A DNA stretch of 64,000 nt from CCMP332 sp040218795 (GCA_040218795.1 JAVJQT010000002.1:1-64000); one strand, 5' to 3'; positions 19,887 to 30,600 are shown, counted from the first letter of the stretch. A program made the numbers and translations. Notes: generated by a model from the sequence alone, not told the origin.

Positions 19887-21799
19887 TAAATATTTACGGC
19901 CGAATTAAGGTAAACATGTGCGGCATTGATAATCGCTTCGGCATCGTATTCGCACTCTTTGTAAAGCTCAGCTTGGGTGCCGTGCTCTACCACTCTGTCA
20001 GGAATTCCAAGAATTTTAACACTTGCATTAAATCCTTTGCTTGCCATGAATTCGAGTACAGCGCTTCCAAATCCACCCATAATACAACCATCTTCAACGG
20101 TTATAATGTGTTTGTAATTTTTGAAGATTTTTGTGAGTAATTTTTCATCCAGTGGTTTTACAAAACGCATATCGTACAAACCCGGATCAAGCCCTTCTTT
20201 TTCAAGACTTTCGACAGCTTTTAACGCTTCATTTCCTATATGGCCAATGCTTAAAATGGCGATATCCTTGCCTTTCTTTAATTCCCTTCCTGTACCAATT
20301 TGAATTTGTTCCATTTTGGTTTTCCAATCGGGCATTACACCCTGGCCACGGGGATACCTGATAGTAAATGGGCCATTAAATTTAGTCGCTGAAAACATCA
20401 TATTTCGCAATTCCGCTTCATTCATAGGCGCAGCAACTACCATATTCGGAATGCAACGCATATAAGCCAAATCATAAGCACCATGATGTGTGGGACCGTC
20501 TGCGCCGGCAACACCGGCACGATCAAGGCAGAATATCACTGGAAGATTTTGAATGGCAACATCGTGAATTACCTGATCGTATGCCCTTTGCATAAATGTT
20601 GAATAAATATTGCAAAAAGGCACCATTCCCTGTGTGGCTAAACCGGCGGAAAATGTGACAGCATGCTGCTCTGCAATTCCGACATCAAAGGCTCTTTCGG
20701 GAATTTCCCTCATCATAATATTTAATGAGCAACCACTTGGCATTGCCGGAGTCACGCCAACTATTTTTTCATTTTCTCTCGCAAGCTCTACGATGGTATG
20801 CCCAAATACGTCCTGATATTTTGGAGCCTGAGGCTTATCGGGTGTTTTCTTAAAAATCTCACCGGTAATTTTATCAAATTTTCCGGGGGCATGCCATTTG
20901 GTTTGATCAATTTCTGCCAATGGATAGCCCTTACCTTTAATCGTCAGACAATGCAATATTTTAGGGCCTTGTATGTCTTTTAAATCTTTAAAAACCTCGA
21001 CCAGATGCAAGACATCATGACCATCAACGGGACCGAAATATCTGAGATTTAGAGCTTCAAATAAATTACTCTGATTTAAAACTGCAGATTTAATACCGTT
21101 TTCAATTTTTGAAGCAATTTCCTGTGCATTTGCACCAAATTTGCTCATTTTACCCAAGAGGTTCCACACTTCATCTCTGAATTTATTGTAAGTGTGACTC
21201 GTGGTGATGTCTGTTAAATATTCCTTTAATGCACCGACATTGGGATCAATTGACATGCAATTATCGTTCAGGACAATCAAAAGATTTGAGTCTGAGGTAC
21301 CAGCATTGTTCATACCTTCAAATGCCATACCACCAGTCATTGCCCCGTCTCCAATAACCGCAATGTGTTGTTTATTGTGATCTTTTTTTAATCTCGAAGC
21401 TTCGGACATTCCCAATGCTGCGGAAATCGATGTAGAACTATGCCCAACACCAAATGTGTCGTATTCGCTTTCGCTTCTTTTTGGGAATCCCGATAAACCG
21501 CCATAAATCCGATTGGTATGAAAACGATCCATTCTTCCGGTCAGAATTTTATGACCGTATGCCTGATGGCCAACGTCCCAGACCAATTGATCATTTGGGG
21601 TTTCGAATACATAATGCATTGCAACAGTCATTTCAACCACGCCAAGGCTTGCACCAAAATGACCGCCATAAACTGAAACAGTATCTACGATATATTGTCT
21701 TAATTCTTCACAGACTTGGGGGAGTTGTTCAGGTTTTAATTGTCTGAGATCATGGGGGGTTTTGATTTCAGCTAATAGTTTGCCGGGTTCAATTAACAT
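19886..21799 (-). CDS. dxs: 1-deoxy-D-xylulose-5-phosphate synthase
   Basis: A full-length 637-residue protein that condenses pyruvate and glyceraldehyde 3-phosphate to DXP, the first step of the MEP isoprenoid pathway, with thiamine diphosphate. Visible motifs are GGHFGASLGVVE, WDVGHQAYGHKILTGR, the TPP-binding GDGAMTGGMAFEGMNN, PVDGHD, and the DRAGVAGADGPTHHGAYD and RYPRGQG segments of the C-terminal transketolase half. It is the first gene of a minus-strand unit followed by an overlapping hydrolase gene. A Bacteroidota-type promoter lies just upstream (21868-21896). Confidence 0.98.
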   Translation of the reverse strand: MLIEPGKLLAEIKTPHDLRQLKPEQLPQVCEELRQYIVDTVSVYGGHFGASLGVVEMTVAMHYVFETPNDQLVWDVGHQAYGHKILTGRMDRFHTNRIYGGLSGFPKRSESEYDTFGVGHSSTSISAALGMSEASRLKKDHNKQHIAVIGDGAMTGGMAFEGMNNAGTSDSNLLIVLNDNCMSIDPNVGALKEYLTDITTSHTYNKFRDEVWNLLGKMSKFGANAQEIASKIENGIKSAVLNQSNLFEALNLRYFGPVDGHDVLHLVEVFKDLKDIQGPKILHCLTIKGKGYPLAEIDQTKWHAPGKFDKITGEIFKKTPDKPQAPKYQDVFGHTIVELARENEKIVGVTPAMPSGCSLNIMMREIPERAFDVGIAEQHAVTFSAGLATQGMVPFCNIYSTFMQRAYDQVIHDVAIQNLPVIFCLDRAGVAGADGPTHHGAYDLAYMRCIPNMVVAAPMNEAELRNMMFSATKFNGPFTIRYPRGQGVMPDWKTKMEQIQIGTGRELKKGKDIAILSIGHIGNEALKAVESLEKEGLDPGLYDMRFVKPLDEKLLTKIFKNYKHIITVEDGCIMGGFGSAVLEFMASKGFNASVKILGIPDRVVEHGTQAELYKECEYDAEAIINAAHVYLNSAVNI

Positions 21800-21867
21800 G
21801 CCGATAAATTTGAATAAGAAACAAGAGTCTTATATAAAGGTTTCAATCTATGAAGTTTTGTAAAGAA

Positions 21868-21896
21868 CAAAGCTACATTTTTTTGATATTTACAAA
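21868..21896 (-). promoter_or_regulatory. Putative dxs promoter (TTTG-N17-TAGCTTTG)
   Basis: On the minus strand a TTTG (-33 element, 21893-21896) is followed after 17 bases by TAGCTTTG (-7 element TAnnTTTG, 21868-21875), about 70 bases before the dxs ATG. Both elements and the spacing match the known Bacteroidota housekeeping promoter. Confidence 0.55.
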
Positions 21897-21920
21897 AAAT
21901 TAGGACTAGATTCCCGTTTC

Positions 21921-22679
21921 GTGAGCTTTGAAATAAAACTACCCCTGTTTGAAGGACCATTCGATTTGCTTCTATTCTTTATAGAACGCGATGAATTGGA
22001 TATTTATGATATTCCTATTTCAAAAATAACCAAGGATTTTCTCGAATACCTGCAACATTTAGAACAGCTTAATATGGATGTCGCCAGTGAATTCATTTGG
22101 GTAGCCGCTTCACTAATGAAAATTAAATCCAAGCTTTTACTTCCAAGACCGGAATTGGATGAAGAAGGCAATGAGATTGATCCCAGAGAGGAATTGGTTA
22201 AACACTTGCTTGAATATAAAAGGTATAAATCGGTTGTTGAAGATTTTAAAAATCTGGAATCCAGTAGAATTAATCGGGAATCACGCGGAAATCTAACTGA
22301 CGAAATTAAATCCCTTTACGCTCAAAATAATGTAGAAGCCGAACTTCAGAGTCTTGATTTGTACAAACTTTTAAAAGTGTATCAAAAAGTTGTTGAAAGG
22401 TATGAGTATGAAAAAAATCTTCCTAAACACGAGGTCCGTGAATATCCTTATACCATTGAAAAACAAAGAAAATATATTTTAACCCTCACCAGAACTAAAG
22501 AAAAGGTATCATTTGTTGATGTTATCTCAACAAATCCGGATAAAGTGGCTGTAATTTTTAACTTTTTGGCAATACTTGAATTGCTTCAAATGAACCATTT
22601 AAAAATAACCATTGGAGAGGGCTACAATAACTTTTGGATATCAAAAGGAGATAAGGTTACCGAGGATTTAGAAAACTAA
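21921..22679 (+). CDS. scpA: Segregation and condensation protein A
   Basis: A 252-residue ScpA kleisin with a GTG start. The family signature begins at once: EIKLPLFEGPFDLLLFFIERDELDIYDIPI, followed by the LMKIKSKLLLPRP motif. ScpA bridges the SMC head domains together with ScpB to condense and segregate chromosomes. The C-terminal winged-helix region (about 175-250, VAVIFNFLAILELLQ) contacts the other SMC head. The GTG is chosen because no ATG upstream keeps the frame and the conserved N-terminus starts right after it. scpB is not in the window. A small membrane protein gene follows after 5 nt. Confidence 0.94.
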   Translation: MSFEIKLPLFEGPFDLLLFFIERDELDIYDIPISKITKDFLEYLQHLEQLNMDVASEFIWVAASLMKIKSKLLLPRPELDEEGNEIDPREELVKHLLEYKRYKSVVEDFKNLESSRINRESRGNLTDEIKSLYAQNNVEAELQSLDLYKLLKVYQKVVERYEYEKNLPKHEVREYPYTIEKQRKYILTLTRTKEKVSFVDVISTNPDKVAVIFNFLAILELLQMNHLKITIGEGYNNFWISKGDKVTEDLEN

Positions 22680-22684
22680 CTTGC

Positions 22685-23077
22685 ATGAATCTTTTTGAAA
22701 AAAATGATGACAAAGGCATTATAGATATGTCCGGGGAAATTCTTCATATTGTAACAGAAAAGAAAAAATACGACATCCCAATATTTGAAATTCACTCCAT
22801 TCATTTTGTTTATAATAAATCTGTTCTTTGGTTGGTAATGGGTGGGATAATTGCCTCCTTGTCGGGGGTAGGGTTTATAAAAAATATTATTAATCCCTGG
22901 GAATCTCTAATTTATATTGTCTTTGGCGTACTCCTATTTTATTATGGATGGCAGGGAAGAAGCATGTTGCAAATTGTTCACGGATTGCATAAGAAAATAG
23001 TAATAAGTGTAGACGATAACGAAAAGCGATGGTATAATTTTATCGCTGCATTCAAGGAGCTCAGAGCCCGATATTAA
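22685..23077 (+). CDS. Small membrane protein, function unknown
   Basis: A 130-residue protein with a short N-terminal beta-rich segment (IIDMSGEILHIVTEKKKYDI), two close TM helices at about 47-66 and 73-89, and a C-terminal segment rich in basic and aromatic residues ending in the KELRARY tail. The layout, two TM helices in a PH-like fold, resembles small bacterial membrane PH/DUF6232-like proteins, but no family is claimed. It follows scpA by 5 nt and its end overlaps the convergent barrel gene by 17 nt. Confidence 0.72.
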   Translation: MNLFEKNDDKGIIDMSGEILHIVTEKKKYDIPIFEIHSIHFVYNKSVLWLVMGGIIASLSGVGFIKNIINPWESLIYIVFGVLLFYYGWQGRSMLQIVHGLHKKIVISVDDNEKRWYNFIAAFKELRARY

Positions 23078-23600
23078 ACCCAACGCGTATTACAGGGTTT
23101 GAATAAGGGGTCAATTCTGTTTCCGTTAAATTGAAAAGAGCCATAATAAAAAGCGAAGAACGCCCAAGGTTTTGTACATAGCCTCCTCCCAATAAGACTG
23201 AATTGATATTGGTTCTTGGAAAATCTGGTGGAAATCTATAATCCGTTAAATTCAACAATTCATATTCTGCATGTGCAAAAAAGTTTTCAGCAAAATGATA
23301 GCGGCCAAAGAAACGCCCGCCGTATTGATTGTCTTCGAAATTTAAATCTGAGCGTCGAAAATATCTGTATACCGGCCCACCACCTACCAGAATTTTGGGT
23401 TGAAGCCAAAGTCCGACCAAGGGCGATACCTCAATAAAAGTAAACTGATTCCCAAATTGCAATCCCAGATTTCCACCGAGATAAATTCTCTCTTTCAAAG
23501 GGATATTTGAAAAACGATCATTCCGGTTTTGCGCATTCTGTCCAAATGAGGAAATTGAAATGGATACAAAAAGGTATAAAACAAAGATTCTTTTAATCAT
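23061..23600 (-). CDS. Predicted small outer-membrane beta-barrel protein
   Basis: A 179-residue protein with a signal peptide (about 1-20, ending SSFGQ) followed by alternating hydrophobic strands: YLGGNLGLQFGNQFTFIEVSPLVG, VLLGGGYVQNL and a final IRVGFNIGL with the C-terminal aromatic/hydrophobic pattern of outer-membrane barrels. It probably has eight strands, comparable to small OmpW/OmpX-like proteins of Bacteroidota. No function can be assigned. Confidence 0.75.
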   Translation of the reverse strand: MIKRIFVLYLFVSISISSFGQNAQNRNDRFSNIPLKERIYLGGNLGLQFGNQFTFIEVSPLVGLWLQPKILVGGGPVYRYFRRSDLNFEDNQYGGRFFGRYHFAENFFAHAEYELLNLTDYRFPPDFPRTNINSVLLGGGYVQNLGRSSLFIMALFNLTETELTPYSNPVIRVGFNIGL

Positions 23601-23675
23601 AACATTAATACCTGAGTATAAAAATAACTCATTTGTTATAGGTGTATTATATTTGGCAATTCAAATTATTAATTT

Positions 23676-24092
23676 TTGAATTCCGGAATACAAAATATTT
23701 TTCCAAAGCATATATTTCTCGCATTTATAGGATTATTTATGGCTTCTTTAGTAGAAGCACAGGAACATGAATTATCGCATAAACCGGCAAATTATAATCA
23801 GGATTACTTTTTAAATGAACCACTTCCAAATCTTGAGGTTTTATGCTTGCCAAACCCCACATACGATACAACAACATTTGAATATGAATTAAAAGAAGCA
23901 GGAGAAGTATCATTGAAAATTTATAATGATATGGGCCATAAAATTGATGAACCTTTCAAAGAATTCAGAGAGGCAGGTACCTATACGATTCAATGGTCTC
24001 CTTTAAATTTGAAATTGAAAGGTGGAGTATATTATGCCAGGGTTGGGCTTGGAGATAAATACCGTCTTTTGAAAGTGAGATATATTGAGTAG
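23676..24092 (+). CDS. Mini-protein consisting mainly of a T9SS type-A sorting domain
   Basis: A 138-residue protein read from TTG at 23676, which places a hydrophobic signal peptide (HIFLAFIGLFMASLVEAQ) at its N-terminus; no upstream ATG exists in frame. After cleavage only ~30 polar residues precede a complete type-A-like sorting domain: LCLPNPTYDTTTFEYEL, then SLKIYNDMGHKI, GTYTIQWSP and GGVYYARV. The TTG is inferred; an ATG at 23736 would remove most of the signal peptide. It appears to be a cargo-free secretion domain, either a tiny secreted peptide or a remnant of a larger gene. Confidence 0.72.
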   Translation: MNSGIQNIFPKHIFLAFIGLFMASLVEAQEHELSHKPANYNQDYFLNEPLPNLEVLCLPNPTYDTTTFEYELKEAGEVSLKIYNDMGHKIDEPFKEFREAGTYTIQWSPLNLKLKGGVYYARVGLGDKYRLLKVRYIE

Positions 24093-24209
24093 TTAATTGT
24101 AATGTATTTTTATAATGATATATTAACTGAATGTTACTCTGCTTTTTTTTTGCCAAAAGAAATTTACATTTTAATAATAAATAAAAGTTTTAAACACTTC
24201 GAATCATCT

Positions 24210-24217
24210 TAGTTTTG
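24210..24217 (+). promoter_or_regulatory. Putative -7 element (TAGTTTTG) before the cupredoxin gene
   Basis: TAGTTTTG matches the Bacteroidota -7 consensus TAnnTTTG and lies 29 bases before the ATG at 24247. The -33 element is weak (TTTT instead of TTTG near 24187), so this is a low-confidence promoter. Confidence 0.35.
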
Positions 24218-24246
24218 CAACGATTTTTTCACCTCAAAAAACAATT

Positions 24247-27200
24247 ATGAAATCAATTATTACTCTATTTAAAACGAGCTTATTTTTAGTTTTTTCTCTA
24301 TTGAGCTTTAGCACATTCGCTCAGCAGAGATACGATGTTCAAACTTCAGGCGCTTCAGCCTTTATTCCTTCAGCCCTCACCATCAATGTTGGCGATACGG
24401 TAGTTTGGACAAATGCTGGAGGAAGCCATAATGTCAATGGGACTCAGGGAACTTATCCGCTAAACCCAGAAAGTTTTGGTGGTTTTGCTGTGTCGGGAAG
24501 CGGATCAGCAAATTGGCCATTTACACATGTATTTACAATCCCTGGTTCATACGATTACAGGTGTGATCCGCATGTAGGGAATGGAATGGCAGGAACAATT
24601 CAGGTAAATGCGGTTTCTACAGCTTGTTCTGATCTTTATTTTTCAGAATACCTCGAAGGTGCCTCTAACAATAAAGCACTTGAAATATACAATCCAACTA
24701 ATGCGGCGGTTTCGCTAAGCGATTATTCAGTTCTTAGAGATAATAATGGTGGGACTACGAATACCGATACCTTTCAAATGGATGGTAGTTTAGCTCCGGG
24801 TGAAGTTTATGTTATTGCCAACCCAAGTGCAGCAGCAGAAATACTCAATGTGGCCGACACTACAAGCTCTGCAACGTTTTACAATGGAGATGATGCTTTG
24901 CGATTATTGAATAATAACACAGGTCAAATTATTGATGTAATTGGTGTTTACGGTGTTGACCCGGGATCAAACTGGCCCGTAATTGGAATAAATGGTGTAG
25001 CCGGAGCAACCAATGAAAATGATTTGGTGAGAGACCCTTCTGTTAATTCAGGAGATACCTCATGGACTAATGTTGTTTCAAACCAGTGGTATGTATTGCC
25101 AAGAGAAAATTTTAACAATCTCGGCATTCACAATGCACAAGTTTGTGGTAGTTCTGTCCCCGCTTATTTGATAGAACAGGTAAAAGGCCTTGATTCCAAC
25201 CTTACACCTGATTCTCTTGGAGTTCAGGCTCAATTAACAGGAATAATACACAATCCGGATCAGGGATTTAATTCTTCGGAATTTGCTATGCAGGATGGAA
25301 CCGCAGGAATTTGGGTTACCGGTGCTGACCCCATACCCGGTTATCCAAGTGGTACAGCTGAAGGTGATATTGTTAGAGTATTTGGAACAGTTGCATTTAG
25401 TAATGGTGTAACCAGATTTTCTGCAGATTCTATCAATTTAATAGGAAACACAAATTTGTATACAGCGGAAAAGTCTGATACATTGAATGAATACACCGAA
25501 GGGCGATATGTTAAATTGGATTCAGTAAGAATTATAAACAACACTCAGGATTCATTTGATATTACCGGAAGTGGAGTTAACTATACAATTGTTACACTGC
25601 AATCGGATACATTTACTTTAAGAGTAGACAGAGACTACGAATTGGATTTTGAAGGAAACCCGGTTCCAACCGGTCTGTTTAATGTAACCGGAGTCGGATC
25701 TCAATTCGATTTCTCAGCACCACATGATGCAGGATATCAAATCTTCCCTTCCAGATATTCAGATTTGGAAATTCTCACTGTATCCGGAGATGTTATTAGT
25801 TTTTCCTCTGCTGCTGACAATGTAGATGAAGATGGAGGTTTATACCAAATAATTGTAACCACTAGTGATACGCTAAGTTCTCCTGCCACAGTAGATGTAG
25901 TAAATACAGGGAATGGAACAGCAGCTCTGGGTACGGATTTTACTTTTAATGATACTACCCTGAATTTTTCGAATACGGCGATTGATTCCTTTATTCTCGA
26001 TGTAACCGTTATTGATAATGCGCTAATCAATCCGGATAAAACTGTTGAGTTTGCTTTAAGAAATATTACCGGAGCACTCTTCGGGCTGGATACCTTATTT
26101 ACTTTGACCATTGTAAATGATGATGTTCCAACATATGATATCGGAACCATAAGAGGGAATGATAATTTAGGCGGGACTACCAATGTTGGCGTTGCAGATT
26201 CGCTCGGAGTAGTTTGTAGGGTATATGCAATTGTAACTACACCGGATATTGGTGGTAGTAATAGAAGCGTGACCTTACAAGATGCTACTGGAGGCATATC
26301 AATTTTCCAACCGGGTAGCGCAAACCCGCCGGCCTTGAATGTAGGAGATAGCGTGGAAATTGTTGGCCAGGTTGGACAGTTCAATGGCTTGTCACAATTT
26401 ACTAACAGTACAGTAATAAATGTTATATCTTCCGGAAATGCACTTCCGGCACCATTGCTTGTGGATTCTCTTGGCGAGTTTACAGAATCTAAATTGTTGC
26501 AAATGAACAATATGAGTTTTGTTGATCCTGCAATTTGGACAGCTTCTGCCGGAGGTTCTTCATTCAACATTGACATCACAAATGGTATAGATACATTTGT
26601 TTTAAGAGTAGATAGCGATCTACCCGTTCATAGCCAGACTACGCCACCGGCTGCACCTTTTGATTTAATTTGTTTTGGTGGTCAATTTGATGGTTCTGAT
26701 CCTTATACAAGTGGATATCAGGTTTTTGCCATTGATTCAGCGAGTTTTATGCCAGTTACCGGTCCTGGTTTGCCAACTTACACAATTGCTGATGTTACTG
26801 GAATTAATTCAAGTGGTGTCGCGGATTCCACAGGAACAGAATGTAAATTAACAGGCGTGGCTTATGGTGAAAACTTTAGAGCTGCAGCTGGTGGATTGGA
26901 ATTCACTCTGATTGATCCAAATAATAATGATGATGGTATTGCGGTATTCTCTTCTACCGGTTTAGGCTATACTTTGACTGAAGGCGATGAGTTGAGAGTA
27001 ATCGGTACCATTGATCAGGTATTTGGTTTAACACGTATTGTGGCGGATTCAATTGTGGTAATATCTACAGGAAATACCTTAAAAACGCCAGGTATTGTTA
27101 CATCACTTAATGAATTCTCGGAGTCCAATTTGGTTCAGCTGCAAAATGTAGAATATTTATCAGAAGGCAACTGGACAAATTCCGGTGCGAGCTTTGATGT

Positions 27201-27645
27201 AAGGTTCTTCAATGCTAGCGATACATTTACGATAAGAATTGACAACGATTGTGACCTTTATGGATCAACGGAACCCAATGGATTGTACAATGTGACTGGA
27301 ATCGGTGGGCAATTGGACCTTAGCACACCTTTTGACTCTGATTATCTGTTGCTACCAAGAAGGTCTTCAGATTTGGATTTGGTCAGTTCAATAACTAATC
27401 AGCTAAATGCTGAAAACCTGAGAGTATATCCTAATCCATCTAAGGGACAAATTACTGTGACAGGAATTTCTAAAGCAGGAAGTGAAGTTCAGGTTATTGA
27501 TTTATTGGGTAAGGTTATTTATTCAGAAAGATCAAAAGATAGCGTGCTAAATTTGAATCTTGAAAGCTTGAAAAGTGGTCAATATATTTTAAGAATTTCA
27601 AATGATACCGATTTGTACAGATCGATTATCGTGATCACCGATTAA
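24247..27645 (+). CDS. T9SS-exported cupredoxin/lamin-tail/OB-fold protein
   Basis: The 1132-residue protein has a signal peptide (about 1-25). A plastocyanin-like cupredoxin domain (about 27-122) carries complete type-1 copper ligands H61, C106, H109 and M114. It is followed by a lamin-tail domain (about 125-290, FSEYLEGASNNKALEIYN), three OB-fold-like modules (about 300-505, 632-835, 845-1045; each with ADSxGV or DSLGV, then FTLRVD or FVLRVD, then a SD/PxxSGYQxF motif), a Calx-beta domain between the first two, and a type-A sorting domain (about 1060-1132, VYPNPSKGQI). It probably binds copper at the surface or in the medium. The OB modules resemble those next to secreted nucleases, but no nuclease domain is present. 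Confidence 0.9.
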   Translation: MKSIITLFKTSLFLVFSLLSFSTFAQQRYDVQTSGASAFIPSALTINVGDTVVWTNAGGSHNVNGTQGTYPLNPESFGGFAVSGSGSANWPFTHVFTIPGSYDYRCDPHVGNGMAGTIQVNAVSTACSDLYFSEYLEGASNNKALEIYNPTNAAVSLSDYSVLRDNNGGTTNTDTFQMDGSLAPGEVYVIANPSAAAEILNVADTTSSATFYNGDDALRLLNNNTGQIIDVIGVYGVDPGSNWPVIGINGVAGATNENDLVRDPSVNSGDTSWTNVVSNQWYVLPRENFNNLGIHNAQVCGSSVPAYLIEQVKGLDSNLTPDSLGVQAQLTGIIHNPDQGFNSSEFAMQDGTAGIWVTGADPIPGYPSGTAEGDIVRVFGTVAFSNGVTRFSADSINLIGNTNLYTAEKSDTLNEYTEGRYVKLDSVRIINNTQDSFDITGSGVNYTIVTLQSDTFTLRVDRDYELDFEGNPVPTGLFNVTGVGSQFDFSAPHDAGYQIFPSRYSDLEILTVSGDVISFSSAADNVDEDGGLYQIIVTTSDTLSSPATVDVVNTGNGTAALGTDFTFNDTTLNFSNTAIDSFILDVTVIDNALINPDKTVEFALRNITGALFGLDTLFTLTIVNDDVPTYDIGTIRGNDNLGGTTNVGVADSLGVVCRVYAIVTTPDIGGSNRSVTLQDATGGISIFQPGSANPPALNVGDSVEIVGQVGQFNGLSQFTNSTVINVISSGNALPAPLLVDSLGEFTESKLLQMNNMSFVDPAIWTASAGGSSFNIDITNGIDTFVLRVDSDLPVHSQTTPPAAPFDLICFGGQFDGSDPYTSGYQVFAIDSASFMPVTGPGLPTYTIADVTGINSSGVADSTGTECKLTGVAYGENFRAAAGGLEFTLIDPNNNDDGIAVFSSTGLGYTLTEGDELRVIGTIDQVFGLTRIVADSIVVISTGNTLKTPGIVTSLNEFSESNLVQLQNVEYLSEGNWTNSGASFDVRFFNASDTFTIRIDNDCDLYGSTEPNGLYNVTGIGGQLDLSTPFDSDYLLLPRRSSDLDLVSSITNQLNAENLRVYPNPSKGQITVTGISKAGSEVQVIDLLGKVIYSERSKDSVLNLNLESLKSGQYILRISNDTDLYRSIIVITD

Positions 27646-27667
27646 AGTTTAATATAAATTAATATTA

Positions 27668-27696
27668 AAGCCGTCTTGAGAAAGACGGCTTTTTTT
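27668..27696 (+). terminator. Rho-independent terminator, bidirectional
   Basis: A 10-bp perfect stem (AAGCCGTCTT with AAGACGGCTT, loop GAGA, 27668-27691) is followed by T residues. The A-rich left flank gives a weaker T-run on the minus strand, so it can also serve the convergent barrel gene that ends at 27700. Confidence 0.85.
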
Positions 27697-27699
27697 ATG

Positions 27700-30600
27700 C
27701 TAGAACAAAAAGCCAAGCCTAACGAATAATGATCGATCGCCGCCATTACCAAATGAATAATCGGCACTTAAAACGGCCATATCGAATGGTGCAAGCCATA
27801 TGCCAAAACCATAACCTCTGTGCCAATCATTGGTATTCTTAAATTTTGCGAGCTCCCTGTTATTGTATATTTTCGTTAAATCTGTTTCTGTATCTGACCA
27901 AACTCTACCAATATCGTGAAGCAACAGAATTCCAAAATCACTTATGAGAAATTCATTTTGTATTGTGAATAACCTGAACCGAAGCTCAGTATTCTGATAA
28001 AAAGTGTATTCACCGCGAAATCGATTTCTTCTGAAACCTCTTAATTTCTTTAAGCCGCCAATACTTGGCACAAGAAAAAAAGGCGTTTTTCCAATAATTG
28101 CATCAGCACCGGCTCTGAGCGCCAGAACGGTTTTAAACCTATGACTTAGGGTAAAGTAAAATGACTGATCGGCACTCAGAAGAATTGAGTTTTCTTTTCC
28201 CTCTTTTATATCGTAGAAATAATTGCTTTTCAGATTCAAGAGCATTCCTCTTTCAGCAAATTTCCTGTCATTTCGCGAGTCGAACTGATATTCAAAATAA
28301 GGACCTGCAAACCTGAAATCTCGAAGTAAGCTATTTGTGGTACTGTCACGATTTAAATCCAAAATAAAGCGGGGGTCATCATCCTCGTCTTCGTTCAATT
28401 CCGCTTTTACATGAGCGCGTTGGTAGCCCAACCCAAAATTAATCCGGTGTTTCTGATTTCTCGAATCGCTTTGAAAACCAATTTTTAGCCTTTCCGTATC
28501 AAATCGCACGCGGTAATATTGATTGTCATTATCTAAGCGCTCTTCGTTAAGCAAAGTATTATTTCCTAAGCCATAAAAGAAAGTACTGAAACTTGGTGTT
28601 GAAATTAAGGCCTCAATGTTTAAATCGAGCTTTCCTGCAAGATCTGTAAAAATACCGCTATAGTTGACATTATAATTGGCTGATTTTGGAGCAATGTTGC
28701 CAAGAAGACTGTGCTGATTTTTAAAGGGCTCTTTCCTAAACCCATGCGTAGTGTAAATTGGCCCACCTCCTAAATATATTCCGTCATCCGGGTTGTAATT
28801 AATAAATACAAAAGGCATTAACTTATTGTATTTAAATGCTCTCCTATTGTATTCATTGACATCATCGCGATTCGAAGTTTTATTTTTTGTTTCAGAGCTC
28901 TTTTCGATTTCCGTGCTTTTCTTTTTGTCGTATACAATGGTTTTTTTAATTATTCCTTTTACTTTGGAATTATCTCGGATTTTATCTTTTCCGCCCCCTC
29001 CAATGATTCTTACTTTAATTCCTTTCTTTGAATTTCCTTCTAAATTGAATTCATCTTTACCTTTTAGTCCATAAAGTCGTATTTCTTTTGTAATTCCATA
29101 AACAAATTCTCTTTGATAAAGCTTATCCTTTTCTTTTCTCGATTTTTTACCAACTTCATAAACTTCAACAAGCGTATTTCCATTTTCCAATCTTTGGACA
29201 TCAAAACGATTCGCTTTGTTTGTTCCCAAAACATTGACTGTTTTAGACAGAAACTTGTGATAATTTTCAGCATAGATTTTTAGGTCATCCCTTCTGCGCT
29301 TGAGTTTTTTTATTATTTGGGCACCCCCTAAGTCATAGATTTCTTTGGGTAAATCTTTAATTCCTGCTTCTATGACTTGATCGCTAAGTTTTTGTTGTAA
29401 GGTATCAGCCGAAGCAATCCAGTCGCTTAAATCAGGTTCTGTAATAAAATACCGGTCAAAATATCTTGCATTGAAACTTAGGCCATTTACATCGCGAATT
29501 TCTGACTCGAAACCCTGAAATTTTGGAATTCCCCATTTTCTGGATGCGAGATTTAATAATAAGCCGTCTGAATAAAAAAATGCCTGATCCCGGTCTCTGG
29601 GAATAGGTCTGTAAAATTTGTGCTCATCATCTACTTTAAATTCTGCCCATCTCCATTGATCGTCATGCCTGTCCCAATCGCCAAGCCACATATCAAAAAG
29701 CCGCGATTTCACCACCCATTTCTGATCGATTTGATGTTTGGAAGATTTCTGGGTTTTTTCCACGATGTCAAAGGTGCTTTCAATATCTCTAGGACTGCCA
29801 AAACTTTTTACGTCTTTTCTCTCATGTGCTGGGCGTTCTTCATACAAATACAGGCCATTGGCAAAATCGAATTTGTAATCACCCAAACGCGGGTCATCAT
29901 TTAAATAAACCATTTTTGGATTAGTATGATAAACATTCGCAGCATCGGCCAGTTTTGGAACGGCAAAAGCAGCATAAGGGTGTGAAGCGGAAATTTGATC
30001 ATTAATAATTTCAGCGAATATTGTCCCTCTTATTACAGCAGGCACGGCATTTTCCGGATATTTTTTTATGGATCGCAATACATATTGTTTATCGTCTGTG
30101 GTTTCCAGACGTAAAGAACGCGTTTGCATACCACCACCTTTTTTGACGATTTCAAGTCCGCCATATTCTTTGCCCCAATTAAAAACAGGCACCTCTTTAA
30201 TTTCAGTAATCCATTCTTTTCGGTAATTTAGACCCATTAAGCCAGGCCTTTTTTTATTGGCTTTTTTTAAGTCTTTATCTGCTGAAGCGTTTACAGTTAT
30301 ATTCTCATAGTCGCTGTATTCATTTTTTATTGCTATTGAATCTTTGGCTAGGGCAGGGAATATATTTTTTTCAAATAGCTTCCGAAAAGAAGATTGCAGT
30401 TCAATTCTTAAACTGTTATCAGTTCCGTAAATGACCTTGACATAGCCATTGGAAGTTGAATTAAAACCTTTATCTGATTTGAATTTGCTATAAGATGATC
30501 CGCTCAATGAACCTATAATTACCTGTTCGAGGTTTTCAATGGTTCTGTAATCAAGATGATCTTCATTTGCCGTTATTAATAACAAATTCTGTGATTTGGA

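Noticed and set aside
19916..21747. Several antisense frames across dxs
   Set aside because: All lie opposite the highly conserved dxs gene and lack family similarity or plausible start context.
25737..26579. Long antisense frame (280 codons) inside the cupredoxin protein gene
   Set aside because: The sense strand encodes a well-structured T9SS protein; the antisense translation has no domain, signal or family pattern and is a shadow of a repetitive, Thr/Ser/Val-rich gene.
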